This document shows, piece by piece, positions 54,870 to 63,403 of a stretch of DNA of 64,000 bases. Numbering within the stretch: the first letter of the stretch is position 1; the number at the start of each line of letters is the position of its first letter. The translations under genes were made by a program, and so were the position numbers. Source of the DNA: Rhizobium sp. AQ_MP (GTDB taxonomy: Bacteria > Pseudomonadota > Alphaproteobacteria > Rhizobiales > Rhizobiaceae); assembly GCF_014237835.1 (NCBI RefSeq), contig NZ_JACJVI010000002.1:434001-498000 (forward strand). Reading direction: 5' to 3'. A model generated the notes under the pieces. The model was given only the letters and a program-made list of their open reading frames with translations, searched no databases and was not told the origin of the DNA.

Positions 54870-56308
54870 TGAAGCGAAACCGCAAAGTAAAGATCCTCGC
54901 CACGCTTGGTCCCGCCTCCTCCGAAGAGGCGATGATCCGGAAGCTTCATGAAGCCGGGGCCGATCTTTTCCGCATCAACATGAGCCATGCCAGCCATGAT
55001 CTGATGCGTACGCTGGTTCAGCGCATCCGCAATGTCGAGGCCGCCTGTGGCCGTCCGATCGGCATCCTCGCCGACCTCCAGGGCCCGAAGCTCCGTGTCG
55101 GCAAGTTCGCAGACACCACCGTGGAACTGAAGCCCGGCCAGACCTTCACGCTCGACAACAATGATGCGCCCGGCGATGCCACCCGCGTCTATCTCCCGCA
55201 TCCGGAAATCCTGGAATCGGTCAAGCCCGGTGATCGGCTGTTGATCGATGACGGCAAGCTGCATCTCAAAGCCGAAAAGTGCGACGGCAAGAGCATCGTG
55301 ACAACCGTCGTTTCGGGCACGAAGATTTCCGACCGCAAGGGCGTGAGCCTGCCCGATACCATTCTCGCCACCGGCGTGCTGACCGACAAGGACCGCGCCG
55401 ACCTGGATGCGGTTCTGGCCGTCGGCGACGTCGACTGGGTCGCGCTCTCCTTCATCCAGCGTCCGGAAGATCTGGCCGAAGTGCGCAAGATCGCCAAGGG
55501 GCGCGTCGGCCTGATGTCCAAGATCGAGAAGCCGCAGGCGATCGAGCGTATCGACGAAATCATCGCGCTCTCCGACGCCCTGATGGTCGCCCGTGGTGAC
55601 CTCGGTGTGGAAATGCCGCTCGAGCGCGTTCCGGGTATCCAGAAGCAGCTGATCCGCGCCTGCCGCCGCGAAGGCAAGCCGGTCGTCGTTGCGACCCAGA
55701 TGCTGGAATCGATGATCACGGCCCCGGTCCCGACGCGTGCGGAAGTCTCCGACGTTGCGACTGCCGTCTTCGAAGGTGCCGACGCCATCATGCTCTCGGC
55801 CGAGTCGGCTTCCGGCCAGTATCCGGTCGAAGCGGTGGCTACCATGGCCTCGATTGCCGAGACCGTCGAGCGCGAGCCGCATTATCCTGGAATCATCTAC
55901 GCCCAGCGCGCCCAGCCGGAGGCTACCGGTGCCGACGCCATTTCGCTCGCTGCCCGCCAGATTGCCGAAACACTGCGCCTGCAGGCGATCGTCTGCTACA
56001 CGTCTTCGGGCAATACCGGTCTGCGCGCCTCGCGTGAGCGCCCGGAAGTGCCGATCATCGCGCTGTCGCCGGTCATTCAGACCGCACGCCGCCTGTCTGT
56101 CGTCTGGGGCCTGCACTGCGTCGTCTCCTCGGAGCCGACCGATCTCGACGACATGGTCAACCGCGCCTGCCGTATCGTCGTCGAAGAAGGCTTCGGCAAG
56201 CCTGGCGACCGCATCATCATGTCGGCTGGCGTTCCGCTCGGGACCCCCGGCTCGACCAACATGCTGCGCATTGCCTATATCGGCTCGGACGGCCAGACGG
56301 GCATCTGA
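54869..56308 (+). CDS. pyk: Pyruvate kinase (479 aa)
   Basis: Makes pyruvate and ATP from phosphoenolpyruvate. ILATLGPASSEEAMIRKLHEAGADLFRINMSHAS at the N terminus, LADLQGPKLRVGKF, SFIQRPEDL, the active-site MSKIEKPQAIERIDEIIALSDALMVARGDLGVEMP with the catalytic Lys of the IEKP motif, and VATQMLESM are all intact. Length is normal. Translation starts at an ATG overlapping the DUF1036 stop, so the two are coupled. A strong terminator follows. Confidence 0.97.
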   Translation: MKRNRKVKILATLGPASSEEAMIRKLHEAGADLFRINMSHASHDLMRTLVQRIRNVEAACGRPIGILADLQGPKLRVGKFADTTVELKPGQTFTLDNNDAPGDATRVYLPHPEILESVKPGDRLLIDDGKLHLKAEKCDGKSIVTTVVSGTKISDRKGVSLPDTILATGVLTDKDRADLDAVLAVGDVDWVALSFIQRPEDLAEVRKIAKGRVGLMSKIEKPQAIERIDEIIALSDALMVARGDLGVEMPLERVPGIQKQLIRACRREGKPVVVATQMLESMITAPVPTRAEVSDVATAVFEGADAIMLSAESASGQYPVEAVATMASIAETVEREPHYPGIIYAQRAQPEATGADAISLAARQIAETLRLQAIVCYTSSGNTGLRASRERPEVPIIALSPVIQTARRLSVVWGLHCVVSSEPTDLDDMVNRACRIVVEEGFGKPGDRIIMSAGVPLGTPGSTNMLRIAYIGSDGQTGI

Positions 56309-56332
56309 GGATCGACTTTCTCACGGATCTAG

Positions 56333-56357
56333 AAAAGCCGCCTTCGGGCGGCTTTTT
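56333..56357 (+). terminator. Rho-independent terminator after pyk
   Basis: AAAGCCGCC-TTCG-GGCGGCTTTTT, 25 bases beyond the pyk stop. The convergent hydrolase gene ends 9 bases later. Confidence 0.92.
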
Positions 56358-56365
56358 CATGACCG

Positions 56366-57571
56366 CTACTGGCCGGCCTGCAGGGATGGGGCGGATCCCT
56401 TGGGGTCGACGCGGGTGGCCGCAAGACGCGGTTCCGCCTCGCGTGCCATGGCCTGGAGATCGCGATCCTGGCCTGCGATCTTTTCCAGGGCGGCAATGAC
56501 GATGTCGGTCACGATGTAATCCGGCTTGTGGCCGAGCCCCTGGATCCAGACGAGTTCGGAGCCCTTGATATCCCGGGCCAGCCCCTTTGAATGGATCTCT
56601 TCCAGCACGATCTCGTCGCTGTCGCCGGTGATGACAACCGTCGGCTTGTCAATCTCGCGGTAGCGTGGCGCAAAGGCGGTGACATAGGCATGAAGCCCTG
56701 CGACATCCCTGGCGTTGGAGCGGAATGTCGAGGGCCGCAGAACGAGAGCGGGGCCGGTGTCCTCGATGTAGGTCGCAGGGCGTGGATTGGGAGCGAAGAC
56801 GTGGTCGGTTGCTGCAGCGATCCGCATCATACCCGCATGGAGAGCGAGCGTGTGGCAGAAGATCGGGCCAATCACGGGGGCGGAGGCGAGGTGGTAATAC
56901 CAGTCGACGCCGCCCGGCCAGGGATGAGTAGCGGCGGCGAGGAAAACAAGACCCTCAACCTTGTCCGGATGCAGCACGCCGAAACTTGCTGTGATCGCGC
57001 CGCCGAAGGAATGTCCGACAATGATCGCCCGCTCGATCCCCTTCTTCTCCATGAGCTGCGCGATGGCATTGGCCTGCCCGTCGGGCGTGTCATTCTCCGG
57101 GCCGCCGCGCTCCGAATAGCCGTGTCCCGGTCTGTCGACGAAGAGGAGCTCCGCGCGGCCCCGCAGCGGGTCGAGGAAAGCGCCTGCCTGGTCGCGAAGA
57201 TTGCCCGAGGCGCCATGGATGAAGACGATCGGCGGCAGGTCTGCCTCCGGTCCTGCGGGCACGTGCAGGGCGTTCAGACGAAAGCCGCCGACATCGGTCA
57301 GTTCGCCGATATTCGGTGTCTGAGCCGCGATCGCACGGGCACGGACCTGTGTGGCGATCGCGAGCGCCGCCAGCACGACGATGAGAACAAGGAAGAAGAC
57401 GAGCAAGGCGAGACCGATACGGGTGGCGAGAAACAAGGAGCGTACTTCCGGCAAGGGGACACAGCCACAAGATCGTGCTGCACTGCCATTCGTCAAGGTG
57501 ACAGGCAAGGCGGCATCTCGATCTTCAGTCGTGCCTTGTGCTGTATACTGGATTTCCGTATAGTCAGCCAT
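56366..57571 (-). CDS. Membrane-anchored alpha/beta hydrolase (401 aa as drawn; start uncertain)
   Basis: A single membrane helix (LFLATRIGLALLVFFLVLIVVLAALAIA) precedes an alpha/beta-hydrolase domain: PIVFIHGASGNLRDQAGAFLDPL, LLFVDRPGHGYSERGG, nucleophile elbow IVGHSFGGAITASFG, Asp in VVITGDSDEIVL and His in IQGLGHKPDYIVT. Substrate unknown. The first ATG (57571) would overlap the brnT start codon on the opposite strand, and the 50 residues before the helix look unlike coding sequence. A TTG at 57436, with GGAAG upstream, would start just before the helix and may be the true start. Confidence 0.82.
   Translation of the reverse strand: MADYTEIQYTAQGTTEDRDAALPVTLTNGSAARSCGCVPLPEVRSLFLATRIGLALLVFFLVLIVVLAALAIATQVRARAIAAQTPNIGELTDVGGFRLNALHVPAGPEADLPPIVFIHGASGNLRDQAGAFLDPLRGRAELLFVDRPGHGYSERGGPENDTPDGQANAIAQLMEKKGIERAIIVGHSFGGAITASFGVLHPDKVEGLVFLAAATHPWPGGVDWYYHLASAPVIGPIFCHTLALHAGMMRIAAATDHVFAPNPRPATYIEDTGPALVLRPSTFRSNARDVAGLHAYVTAFAPRYREIDKPTVVITGDSDEIVLEEIHSKGLARDIKGSELVWIQGLGHKPDYIVTDIVIAALEKIAGQDRDLQAMAREAEPRLAATRVDPKGSAPSLQAGQ
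57542..57569 (+). promoter_or_regulatory. Promoter/operator candidate of brnTA
   Basis: TTGTGC, a 17-base spacer and TATAGT end a few bases before the brnT ATG, so the mRNA would be nearly leaderless. GTATAC and GTATAG flank TGGATTTCC as an imperfect repeat over the -10 region, a plausible BrnA operator. Coordinates are approximate. Confidence 0.4.
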
Positions 57572-57843
57572 GACTGAACGGTTCGATCCCGAGAAGGACC
57601 AAATCAACGCGGCGAAGCACGGCGTTTCGCTCGCCTTTGGGTTTAGGATCTTTGACGATATTGGTCATCTAATCGTCCCGTCCATACGCGAACGCGACGG
57701 TGAGGAAAGGTTTAAAGTCATCGGCCTCGTGGAGCAGAAGCTTTTCACAGGGGGTCTTTGTATGGCGTGGTGAGCGGCCGCGTTTCATCTCGGTCCGGAG
57801 AAGCAATCAAGGAGAAGAGCGTGTCTATCGTGATGCCGGCTGA
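57570..57843 (+). pseudogene. brnT: BrnT-like toxin gene, frameshifted in a G5 run
   Basis: The frame opens as a BrnT RNase toxin (RFDPEKDQINAAKHGVSLAFGFRIFDD, then GEERFKVIGLVEQKLF) but stops at 57773 after 67 codons. Removing one G from the GGGGG at 57750-57754 restores the expected C-terminal half, reading FVWRGERPRFISVRRSNQGE and on to a stop at 57841-57843, a normal BrnT length of about 90. The gene is thus inactivated, phase-variable or affected by a sequence error. The restored stop overlaps the antitoxin start as in intact brnTA operons. Confidence 0.85.
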
Positions 57844-58090
57844 TCCCACCGATAGCGAGGATTTTGACGTCTCCGCAGAGGCGATTGATCGTGCGCAGAG
57901 GTCTCGATTAATCCGCCAAACGCGCACTGCACTCGGTCTGTCCCAGACGGAGTTTGCTTCCCGCTTTCGTGTGCCGGTTGGTACGCTCAGGGATTGGGAG
58001 CAGGCGCGGGCGACGCCACCCGATTTCGCGATTGCCTATGTAAGAGTGATCGGGGCACATCCCGACCTTGTCGCCCAGGTGGTCGCCTGA
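57821..58090 (+). CDS. brnA: BrnA-like antitoxin with XRE-type helix-turn-helix (89 aa)
   Basis: The C-terminal two thirds is a Cro/C1-type DNA-binding domain: RLIRQTRTALGLSQTEFASRFRVPVGTLRDWEQARATPP, which is the form of antitoxin paired with many BrnT toxins. The N-terminal part (DSEDFDVSAEAIDRAQRS) should contact the toxin. The GTG at 57821 has AAGGAGAAGAGC directly before it and lies inside the end of the restored brnT frame. The antitoxin appears intact although its toxin gene is shifted, as expected if toxin loss is tolerated but antitoxin loss is not. Confidence 0.82.
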   Translation: MSIVMPADPTDSEDFDVSAEAIDRAQRSRLIRQTRTALGLSQTEFASRFRVPVGTLRDWEQARATPPDFAIAYVRVIGAHPDLVAQVVA

Positions 58091-58116
58091 CCGGTAGCCG
58101 CATCTCCTTAGAGGGT

Positions 58117-58752
58117 TTACGTCTTTTGCCCGGCCAGCTCTTCCGAAAGCTTGGAGACGATCTCTTGCGCCTCGCGGTCGGCGGGGAAGATCTCCAGGTA
58201 GCGTCCCCATGCTTTCAGCGCCGCATCCTTGCTGCCGCGCTCGGTGAGGATCCCGGCCAGGCCGGCGATGGCGCCGAAGTGGCGCGGTTCCAATTCCAGC
58301 ACCCTCTCGATATCCGAAACGGATTTCTTGTAGTTGCCCATGGTGAAATGCAGGGTCGCCCGCTGGTTCCAGGCTCCGACAAATTTTGGATCGAGAATGA
58401 TCGCCCGGTCGATGAAGTCGAGCGCAGCTGCATTGCGCTTTTCGGCGGCGGCCTTGGCAGACCATTGCATCAGGAGGTTGATGGTCGGGCTCGACGACTC
58501 GCTCCAGGTGGCCATGGCCGTGTTGGCGATCTGCCGCGCTGCCTGCGGATTGCGCTCGCGTTTCAGCTCCGCCAGCAGGTCATCCACGGTCTTGGGCTTT
58601 ACGGGTTCCTTGAGCGGGATCCGTTCCACGGGCGTTTGAGTCGCCCCGGCCCCGTCGAGCTCTTCGGGTGACTGCGCGGCAACGGCTCCGGCAAGAAGCA
58701 GGGCTGGCAGCAGCGGAAGGGTGAGGGCGAGTCGCAAAGAAAAACGGCGCAT
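58117..58752 (-). CDS. Secreted tetratricopeptide-repeat protein (211 aa)
   Basis: A signal peptide (LALTLPLLPALLLAGAVAAQS) is followed by a helical region (TVDDLLAELKRERNPQAARQIANTAM) and about three TPR units, e.g. NAAALDFIDRAIILDPKFVGAWNQRATLHFTMGNYKKSVSDIERVLELEPRHFGAIAGLAGIL. It should be periplasmic and mediate protein contacts. No partner is evident; it lies between brnTA and rpmJ. Confidence 0.88.
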   Translation of the reverse strand: MRRFSLRLALTLPLLPALLLAGAVAAQSPEELDGAGATQTPVERIPLKEPVKPKTVDDLLAELKRERNPQAARQIANTAMATWSESSSPTINLLMQWSAKAAAEKRNAAALDFIDRAIILDPKFVGAWNQRATLHFTMGNYKKSVSDIERVLELEPRHFGAIAGLAGILTERGSKDAALKAWGRYLEIFPADREAQEIVSKLSEELAGQKT

Positions 58753-58867
58753 GCAGGGAAGGTAGTCCCTCAGCGCCGTCTTTCAAACTCAAATTTCCGA
58801 TATCAACACGCCGCAGATGCGGGCGGGCAGTCCGTCCTGGCTCATGGGCTCCGGAGAGCCCGGGGCA

Positions 58868-58993
58868 TCAGCCCTGGCGAGCCTTGAAGCGCGGGTTCTG
58901 CTTGTTGATGATGTAGATACGGCCCTTGCGGCGAACCAGACGGTTGTCGCGATGACGGGCCTTAAGCGCTTTCAGCGAGTTCTTGATCTTCAT
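58868..58993 (-). CDS. rpmJ: Ribosomal protein bL36, YkgO type (41 aa)
   Basis: A 41-residue basic protein, [41 protein letters not shown] in two halves around the Arg-Arg-Lys. The CxxC/CxxxxH zinc ligands of the C+ form are absent, so it is the zinc-free C- paralogue usual in alphaproteobacteria. A short pyrimidine/A leader with CCAGAAAA precedes the ATG. Its promoter is the strong match at 59094-59122, and a GC-rich hairpin with a T-tract lies in the leader. Confidence 0.95.
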   Translation of the reverse strand: MKIKNSLKALKARHRDNRLVRRKGRIYIINKQNPRFKARQG

Positions 58994-59054
58994 TTTTCTG
59001 GTCCACAACGATTGTCGGGGAATGTGTCATTCACCCACTGTGTTCAAACAATCA

Positions 59055-59078
59055 AAAGCGCGCCGCTGGGCGCGCCCT
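59055..59078 (-). terminator. Hairpin with T-tract in the rpmJ leader
   Basis: Minus strand GGGCGCGCC-CAGC-GGCGCGC followed by TTTTGATTGTTT. It lies downstream of the rpmJ promoter and past the purK stop, so it could end purK read-through and also attenuate rpmJ. Confidence 0.65.
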
Positions 59079-59093
59079 TGAAGAGTTGGCGGC

Positions 59094-59122
59094 AATTAGC
59101 CCGAGGGAGGCCGCCGTGTCAA
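59094..59122 (-). promoter_or_regulatory. Strong promoter upstream of rpmJ
   Basis: Minus strand TTGACA (59122-59117), exactly 17 bases, CTAATT (59099-59094). The start near 59087 gives a leader of about 95 nt to rpmJ. Confidence 0.68.
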
Positions 59123-59171
59123 CATCTCCGGCGGAAAATGCCGGACACAACAGGCTAAAAAACCGGGAAAA

Positions 59172-60236
59172 TCAGTCGCGAAACGGCAGGATTTCGGTGA
59201 CGTGGCCCATCTTGCGGCCGGGGCGGGCTTCCGTCTTGCCGTAGAGATGGACCAGCACGTTGGGCTTTGCGAGCCAGGCGGGGACAGAATCGATGTCGTC
59301 GCCGATGAGATTCGTCATCACGCAATCGGAATGGCGCACGGTGTCGCCAAGCGGCAGGGAGGCGACGGCGCGAATGTGCTGTTCGAACTGCGAGACGATG
59401 CAGGCGGCTTCGGTCCAGTGGCCGGAATTGTGCACGCGCGGGGCAATCTCATTGGCGATCAAGTGGCCGTCCGGCAGCACGAAGAACTCCATGCCGACGA
59501 CGCCGACATAGGAGAGACCGTCGAGCAGTTTGGTTGCGGCTTCGCGGGCAGCTCTGGCCGTCTCCAGCGTGATCGCGGCCGGCTGGGTCGAGGTGTGCAG
59601 GATGCCGCCCCGATGAACATTCTCGGTCGGGTCGTAGCAGCGGATCTCGCCGGCGCTGTTGCGGGCGGCGATGATCGAGACTTCGCGGACAAAGGGCACG
59701 AAGCTTTCGAGGATCAGCGGGACCGAGCCGAGGACTGCGTAGCCACCTGCAGCAGAATCACCCTTGCGATAGACCTTCTGGCCCTTGCCGTCATATCCCA
59801 GGCGGCGGGTCTTCAGCACGCCTTCACCACCGAAATCGGCAAGCGCTGCTTCCAGATCGGCCTGGCTGTCGATGGCGTGGAAGCGGGCGGTCTCGATGCC
59901 GGACGCGTTGAGGAAGCGCTTTTCCGTGACGCGGTCCTGGGCCACTTCCAGTGCTTTCGGCGGTGGATAAACCGGCACGCTGGCCGCCAGTGTCTCGGCG
60001 GCGGATACGGGCACGTTCTCGAATTCGTAGGTGACGACGTCACAGAGGCGGCCAAGTTCCGCGAGAGCCGCCGGATCGTCATAGGCTGCCGTAATCTGGT
60101 GGTTGGCCACCTGGGCGGCGGGGCTGTCGGCCTGGGGCTCGAGGATCACGGTGCGGAAGTTCAGCCGGGCTGCGGCCATGGCCAGCATGCGACCAAGCTG
60201 GCCGCCACCGATGATGCCGATGGTGCGGATGGTCAT
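59172..60236 (-). CDS. purK: N5-carboxyaminoimidazole ribonucleotide synthase (354 aa)
   Basis: An ATP-grasp enzyme carboxylating AIR at N5 in purine synthesis. Seen are [20 protein letters not shown] (glycine-rich start), [54 protein letters not shown] and the C-terminal [10 protein letters not shown]. The ATG at 60236 overlaps the purE stop (ATGA), so the two subunits are coupled; PurE uses the product. Length is normal. Confidence 0.97.
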   Translation of the reverse strand: MTIRTIGIIGGGQLGRMLAMAAARLNFRTVILEPQADSPAAQVANHQITAAYDDPAALAELGRLCDVVTYEFENVPVSAAETLAASVPVYPPPKALEVAQDRVTEKRFLNASGIETARFHAIDSQADLEAALADFGGEGVLKTRRLGYDGKGQKVYRKGDSAAGGYAVLGSVPLILESFVPFVREVSIIAARNSAGEIRCYDPTENVHRGGILHTSTQPAAITLETARAAREAATKLLDGLSYVGVVGMEFFVLPDGHLIANEIAPRVHNSGHWTEAACIVSQFEQHIRAVASLPLGDTVRHSDCVMTNLIGDDIDSVPAWLAKPNVLVHLYGKTEARPGRKMGHVTEILPFRD

Positions 60237-60733
60237 GGGGCCTCGTCCACGGGATATTCGGCAACCGAGGCCGTCTGGCGCTCGACCCATTCGTCGAGGC
60301 GCTCGGCCAGGTCATCGTCGAAGACGGCGAGCACGCGAGCGGCCAGCAGGGCGGCGTTGACCGCACCGGCGCGGCCGATGGCGAGCGTGCCGACCGGAAT
60401 GCCGGCCGGCATCTGGACGATGGAATAGAGGCTGTCGAGGCCGGACATCGACTTGGACTGCACGGGTACGCCGAAGACGGGCAGCGTGGTCAGCGAGGCG
60501 ACCATGCCGGGCAGGTGGGCGGCACCGCCGGCGCCGGCGATCACCACCTTGAAGCCCTCGTCGCGGGCCCCCTTGGCGAAAGCATACATGCGGTCAGGCG
60601 TGCGGTGTGCCGAAACGATGCGGGCTTCATAGGAGACGCCGAGTGCGTCGAGCGTGTCGGCGGCATTCTTCATGGTCTCCCAGTCGGACTGGCTTCCCAT
60701 GATGATGGCGACGGGCGGGCACTCAGCTGTCAT
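60233..60733 (-). CDS. purE: N5-carboxyaminoimidazole ribonucleotide mutase (166 aa)
   Basis: Moves the carboxylate from N5-CAIR to C4 (class I PurE). The active-site blocks are [29 protein letters not shown] with the catalytic His, [29 protein letters not shown] and [13 protein letters not shown]. First gene of the purEK pair; 18 bases upstream on the same strand lies a DUF465 gene. The ATG at 60733 begins [14 protein letters not shown]. Confidence 0.97.
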   Translation of the reverse strand: MTAECPPVAIIMGSQSDWETMKNAADTLDALGVSYEARIVSAHRTPDRMYAFAKGARDEGFKVVIAGAGGAAHLPGMVASLTTLPVFGVPVQSKSMSGLDSLYSIVQMPAGIPVGTLAIGRAGAVNAALLAARVLAVFDDDLAERLDEWVERQTASVAEYPVDEAP

Positions 60734-60751
60734 CAGGATATCCTTATGCCG

Positions 60752-60955
60752 TCATGCGATAATGTCAGGAATGATCTGATCTTCCAGCGCGGTAATCTTG
60801 TCCTTGATCGACAACTTCTTCTTCTTCATGCGCTGAATGCGAAGGGCGTCGCAACCGACCGTGATCATGGCGTTGATGGCCGCATCATAGTCCTCGTGCT
60901 CCTGGCGTAGCCGTGCCAACGAGAGCCTGATGTCAGCCTGTTCCTGGTCGGCCAT
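60752..60955 (-). CDS. YdcH family DUF465 protein (67 aa)
   Basis: A short helical, coiled-coil protein (LSLARLRQEHEDYDAAINAM, then RIQRMKKKKLSIKDKITALEDQIIPDI) with the basic central motif conserved in DUF465. Function unknown; possibly a small regulatory or scaffold protein. It precedes purEK closely and is probably in that transcript. A second DUF465 gene is divergent, 234 bases away. Confidence 0.9.
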   Translation of the reverse strand: MADQEQADIRLSLARLRQEHEDYDAAINAMITVGCDALRIQRMKKKKLSIKDKITALEDQIIPDIIA

Positions 60956-61189
60956 GCTTTTTCCCCATTATCGCCGTGTGGCCCATCCTTTAAGGATGCC
61001 CGGAAGATTCGCGCAAGCTCCTATCACCAAATACCGGTAACGGGAAGTTATCCCTGTCTTCGATTTTGATGGTCGAATGTCACGACTTCGCCTTCGACAA
61101 ACCGCATTTCTCGTGTCACATTATCTTCGCAAAGCCTGAAACTCCAGCGGATGAGGGCTGGAGGTAGGCGATAAGGAAGGACGCATCAA

Positions 61190-61366
61190 ATGACCATACA
61201 GGCTCATCTTGAATCGCTGCAGAAGAAGCATGGAGCTCTCGAGGAACAGCTCCATGATGCGCTTGCATCCCCCTCCGTCGATGATCGGCACATTGCCGAG
61301 CTGAAGCGCCTTAAACTGCGCCTCAAGGATGAAATGGAACGCCTGAGAGCCTCCACACGCCACTGA
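61190..61366 (+). CDS. YdcH family DUF465 protein, second copy (58 aa)
   Basis: A 59-codon gene with ATAAGGAAGGACGCATCAA before its ATG. The product (HLESLQKKHGALEEQLHDALA, then HIAELKRLKLRLKDEMERLR) has the DUF465 two-helix pattern: LxxxHxxLexxl followed by a basic LKxxKLxLKDEi block. It is divergent from the other DUF465 gene at 60752, and a clear terminator follows, so it is a one-gene unit. Function unknown. Confidence 0.88.
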   Translation: MTIQAHLESLQKKHGALEEQLHDALASPSVDDRHIAELKRLKLRLKDEMERLRASTRH

Positions 61367-61451
61367 TACCACCCTTCCGGCTGCGCCGGGATCAGGCGGA
61401 CCCAAAGACCGATCCCGATGTATTCATGAAGCAGCCAAGACAACACCCTCG

Positions 61452-61486
61452 GCCCCGGAGTTCGATCGACTTCGGGGCTTTTGTTT
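61452..61486 (+). terminator. Rho-independent terminator after the second DUF465 gene
   Basis: GCCCCGGAGT/ACTTCGGGGC stem followed by TTTTGTTT, 85 bases past the DUF465 stop. Confidence 0.8.
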
Positions 61487-61522
61487 GCCCATGACCTGGG
61501 ATGCAAGAGGGGTTGGGAGGCG

Positions 61523-61783
61523 TCAGGACCAGAACTGGTCCAGCCACATATTCATGCGGTCGAATCCTCGCCGATGAATGAAGTAGATGCGGCGCGTGCC
61601 TTCCGAGCGCACATCGACAAGGCCGCTGTCGAGAAGTGCCTTCAGATGCTGGGAAACGGCGGGACGGCTGATCGGCAACTGGGATGCCAGCTCGTTGACG
61701 GTTTTCTCCCCCCGGCGCAGATCCTCAAGGATGTGTCGCCGGTTCGGGTCTGCGATCGCCATGAACGGGTCTGCGTTCGTCAT
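61523..61783 (-). CDS. ArsR family winged-helix regulator (86 aa)
   Basis: A compact winged helix: FMAIADPNRRHILEDLRRGEKTVNELASQLPISRPAVSQHLKALLDSGLVDVRSEGTRRIYFIH, the recognition helix being ISRPAVSQHLKALL. No metal-binding ELCVCDL motif is present, so it belongs to the non-metal ArsR branch often found with SRPBCC or transport genes. The start is uncertain; ATG 61783 gives the usual N terminus. The TauE/SafE gene 84 bases upstream on the same strand is a possible co-transcribed partner. Confidence 0.86.
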   Translation of the reverse strand: MTNADPFMAIADPNRRHILEDLRRGEKTVNELASQLPISRPAVSQHLKALLDSGLVDVRSEGTRRIYFIHRRGFDRMNMWLDQFWS

Positions 61784-61866
61784 GAACTGACGGTACGGCA
61801 AACCCGGCATCGCGACAAGATCAGATGTGCAGCGCAGCAAGCCCGTTGCGGACACAAATTTCCGTG

Positions 61867-62643
61867 TCAGAGCCCGAACAGACCCCGGCTTCCGTCCCAG
61901 AGCAGCTTGCTCCCAGCGATCAGTACCATGCCATACATGAGCGGATAAAATATGGCTGGCTTCAGGTAGCGAACGAGGCGAGCGCCGGCGAGGGTCGACA
62001 CCAGGGCGACCGGCAGCAAGGCGGCGGAGAGGCTCAGATTGGTGGCGTCCAGTTCTCCCAGCGCGAAATAGGGGATCACCTTGACGGCGTTGAGAATGGC
62101 AAAAAAGCGGGTGGAAGCCCCGGTATAGGTCAGCGGATCGAGCTTCAGCGGCAGAACGTAGATCTGGAAGGGTGGGCCGCCGGCATGGGCAACAAAGCTC
62201 GCATAGCCTGACAGGGAGCCCCAGAAGGAGCCGGCGATGGGGCGCTGTCCGGCCGCGCCTGTTTCCCGGCCCTTGTAGGATGCCCAGCTTTCAAGAAAGT
62301 ACTTCAGCGAGAAGACAATCGAAATGCCGCCGAGAACGAGGCGCATGGCATCTGCCGAGACGTATGTCGAGGTGGCCCAACCCAGCGCGATACCGATCAG
62401 GGCGCCCGGTAGCATGGCAAGAAGGGTTGCTCTGTGGTTGTGGTGACGCCAGGCCCAGAGTGCCACGGCATCCATGACGAGCAGGATCGGCAGGAAAATC
62501 GCCGCTGCCTGCATCGGCGGGACGGCAAAGGCGAGAAGCGGCACGCCGATCAGCGCGAAAGCGCCACCGAGACCGCCTTTAGACAGGCCGACAAGGGCAA
62601 CGGCGGGAATGGCGACGGCATAGAAGTTCGGGTCTGTCAGCAT
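61867..62643 (-). CDS. Sulfite exporter TauE/SafE family permease (258 aa)
   Basis: An inner-membrane protein with about eight helices in two repeats; the first includes VALVGLSKGGLGGAFALIGVPLLAFAV, whose G-x-x-G-G pattern is the family signature, and the second has GYASFVAHAGGPPFQIYVLPLKL. Members export sulfite, sulfoacetate or related organic anions; the substrate here is unknown. The ATG at 62643 has AAAGGATCAACCGCGCA upstream. It is divergent from the ThiE-like gene, with 104 bases between. Confidence 0.92.
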   Translation of the reverse strand: MLTDPNFYAVAIPAVALVGLSKGGLGGAFALIGVPLLAFAVPPMQAAAIFLPILLVMDAVALWAWRHHNHRATLLAMLPGALIGIALGWATSTYVSADAMRLVLGGISIVFSLKYFLESWASYKGRETGAAGQRPIAGSFWGSLSGYASFVAHAGGPPFQIYVLPLKLDPLTYTGASTRFFAILNAVKVIPYFALGELDATNLSLSAALLPVALVSTLAGARLVRYLKPAIFYPLMYGMVLIAGSKLLWDGSRGLFGL

Positions 62644-62747
62644 TGCGCGGTTGATCCTTTCGGAAGAGCGGTCTATCGGATTTGTCCAGAGAAAACGAGG
62701 ACGAAATCCGCAGAAACGGACCCGTCCCGCACACGGAAACACCGCGC

Positions 62748-63395
62748 ATGACCGAAGACCGCTGCCGCCTCGTCCTCATCGTTCCCGACATCGCCGATAC
62801 GGCCCGGTGCGCCGAGGTTGTCAAAAACGCGTTGCGGGGGGGAGACGTCGCTTCGGTGATCGTGCCGCAATATGGCCTCGACGACACGGCGTTCCAGAAG
62901 CATGCCGAGGCGATCGTGCCGGAAATCCAGGCGGCAGGTGCCGCTGCCTTGATCGTCGACAACAGCAGGGTCGCCGGCCGGGTCAAGGCGGACGGGCTGC
63001 ACGTCACCGGGAATGCCGAGATGCTCGCCGAAGCCGTGGAGAAGCACACGCCGAAGCTGATCGTCGGTGGCGGCAATGCCATGGATCGCCACCATGCCCT
63101 GGAGATCGGCGAGATCCAACCGGACTACATTTTCTTCGGCAAGATCGATGGTGACATCAAGCCGGAGGCCCATTCCAAGAACATAGCGCTTGGCGAATGG
63201 TGGTCGTCGATGATCGAGATCCCCTGCATTGTCATGGGCGGTTCGGATCCATCATCGGCCGTTGCGGTGGCTGAAAGCGGGGTCGAATTCGTGGCGCTGG
63301 GCAAGGCAGTCTTCGACGATCCGGCGCAGGCTGCCGCAATTGTGACCCGTGTGAATGCCGAGCTTGACGAAAAAGCGCCACGGTTTGAAGATTGA
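62748..63395 (+). CDS. Thiamine phosphate synthase-like protein (215 aa)
   Basis: A TIM-barrel protein of the ThiE/TenI family: LVLIVPDIAD at strand 1, ALIVDNSRVAGRVKADGLHVTG (the family's D-x-a-x-x-x-x-a-D-GvHlG region), DYIFFGKIDGD and IPCIVMGGSDPSSAVAVAESGVEFVALGKAVF. Some catalytic positions differ from canonical ThiE (FFGKIDGD instead of GxGPxxxT), and no other thi genes are near. It may therefore be a divergent paralogue with another role. The ATG at 62748 is the first one giving the barrel start. Confidence 0.82.
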   Translation: MTEDRCRLVLIVPDIADTARCAEVVKNALRGGDVASVIVPQYGLDDTAFQKHAEAIVPEIQAAGAAALIVDNSRVAGRVKADGLHVTGNAEMLAEAVEKHTPKLIVGGGNAMDRHHALEIGEIQPDYIFFGKIDGDIKPEAHSKNIALGEWWSSMIEIPCIVMGGSDPSSAVAVAESGVEFVALGKAVFDDPAQAAAIVTRVNAELDEKAPRFED

Positions 63396-63403
63396 ACCGC
63401 CTC

